Assembly: GCF_007830445.1 (NCBI RefSeq)
Contig: NZ_VLKR01000003.1
Coordinates: 1-64,000 of the forward strand
Reading direction: 5' to 3'
DNA length: 64,000 nt
DNA from: Sphingobacterium siyangense
GTDB lineage: Bacteria > Bacteroidota > Bacteroidia > Sphingobacteriales > Sphingobacteriaceae
Part shown: piece by piece, positions 63,457 through 64,000 of the stretch
Layout of the letters: each line of letters starts with the position of its first letter
Position numbering within the stretch: the stretch's first letter is position 1
The notes under the pieces: generated by a model
Database searches by the model: none
Told to the model about the DNA's origin: nothing
The model's input: the letters and a program-made list of their open reading frames with translations, nothing else
Made by a program: the position numbers and the translations under genes

Positions 63457-64000
63457 TTATTCAAAATAATTCAAGGTCTCAAATCCGCCTTGTTTTAAGT
63501 ATTCTTCCTTTCTCATCAGGTGAAGATCGGATTGTACCATATCTGTTACCAACATCTGAAGATCATATTTTGGCGTCCATCCAAGTTTTGTATTTGCTTT
63601 AGTCGGATCACCAATTAGTAAATCGACTTCAGTTGGCCTATAATATGCTGGATCAACTTTGACAACAGTCTGACCAAATTTAATCAGCGATTTATCAATA
63701 TTTAACTGGGCTAGGCGCTCCTCGTCAATATCGATAATTACCCCCTTCTCCTGCTCTCCCTTTCCACTGAACTCAATCTCAATTCCCAATTCTGCAAAAG
63801 CCATGCGAACAAAGTCCCTTACAGTTGTTGTCACACCTGTAGCAATCACAAAATCTTCAGCGGTTTCTTGTTGTAGAATCAACCACATTGCTTCTACATA
63901 ATCTTTAGCATGCCCCCAATCGCGTTGTGCCGACAGATTACCAAGATATAATTTATCCTGAAGTCCTAGCGCAATTTTTGCTACAGCCCTGGTGATTTTA
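63457..64000 (-). CDS. gmd: GDP-mannose 4,6-dehydratase (C-terminal part)
   Basis: The gene is truncated by the right edge of the window, and the coding frame runs to position 64000. The visible 180 residues include KITRAVAKIALGLQDKLYLGN, QRDWGHAKDYVEAMWLILQQ, VRDFVRMAFAELG, YYRPTEVDLLIGDPTKANTKLGW and YDLQMLVTDMVQSDL. These match the GMD family, which makes GDP-4-keto-6-deoxymannose for fucose-type sugars. The ATG at 63888 is internal, not the start. Confidence 0.93.
   Translation of the reverse strand, partial: KITRAVAKIALGLQDKLYLGNLSAQRDWGHAKDYVEAMWLILQQETAEDFVIATGVTTTVRDFVRMAFAELGIEIEFSGKGEQEKGVIIDIDEERLAQLNIDKSLIKFGQTVVKVDPAYYRPTEVDLLIGDPTKANTKLGWTPKYDLQMLVTDMVQSDLHLMRKEEYLKQGGFETLNYFE

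Noticed and set aside
1..64000. Mobile elements, CRISPR arrays and tRNA genes
   Set aside because: No transposase-like protein, repeat-spacer array or cloverleaf was seen anywhere in the window.

Overview
The window comes from a Bacteroidota chromosome, most likely Sphingobacteriaceae (Sphingobacterium-like). The evidence is promoters of the TTG-N19/20-TAnnTTTG type, DUF4252 and DUF3472 proteins, a LytS/LytTR pair, a fused HemC-HemD, succinate dehydrogenase in C-A-B order, and an arginine operon headed by a GNAT-type acetyltransferase. It is mostly a housekeeping region. I saw no insertion sequence, prophage, CRISPR array or tRNA.

Layout. 1-430: leader and tandem promoters of an rRNA operon whose 16S gene should lie just left of position 1 on the minus strand. 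480-1246: a gene-free, partly GC-rich region with arrays of 11-bp period. 1247-5383: lysine catabolism (glutaryl-CoA dehydrogenase, ALDH7, lysine 6-aminotransferase). 5444-7793: SUFU-domain protein, TonB-C-like secreted protein, unknown protein. 8016-10192: GbsR-type regulator, two paralogous membrane proteins and a TIGR01777 epimerase. 10225-16530: topB, dgt, galM, argH. 16850-17025: candidate small RNA. 17204-19986: rbfA, aat, class V aminotransferase, DUF2027 protein. 21802-27980: haem pathway hemA, hemCD, hemB, hemL. 28074-30400: ECF sigma factor, probable anti-sigma protein and two DUF4252 proteins. 30673-36737: lipoprotein, DUF3472 protein, LytS/LytTR pair, intradiol dioxygenase and cupin/pirin-like protein. 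36924-40402: argC, argG and a GNAT gene behind a long leader. 40666-49390: small membrane protein, oligopeptidase B, subtilase, nth, recA, two secreted hydrolases. 49456-54495: pruA, msrA, sod, tadA, csaA, CsbD-like gene, outer-membrane barrel. 54667-58217: sdhCAB. 58387-62133: very large NtrY-like kinase. 62431-64000: coiled-coil membrane protein and a partial gmd.

The most interesting observations are three. (1) The 5' leader of the minus-strand GNAT-argG-argC operon encodes a short peptide ending VLRLRRPILPRA, with four arginine codons in nine. The last of these codons lies in the loop of a hairpin whose 5' arm begins just after the first three, which suggests ribosome-mediated attenuation by arginine. 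(2) An array of about ten 11-bp units, with two further 11-bp-period motifs, lies upstream of the rRNA promoters. (3) A 36-nt promoter block is shared (32/36 identical) by rbfA and nth, and at nth and dgt the predicted promoter abuts the start codon, suggesting leaderless mRNAs.

All calls rest on reading the sequence and protein translations. No database search, folding program or alignment was run.
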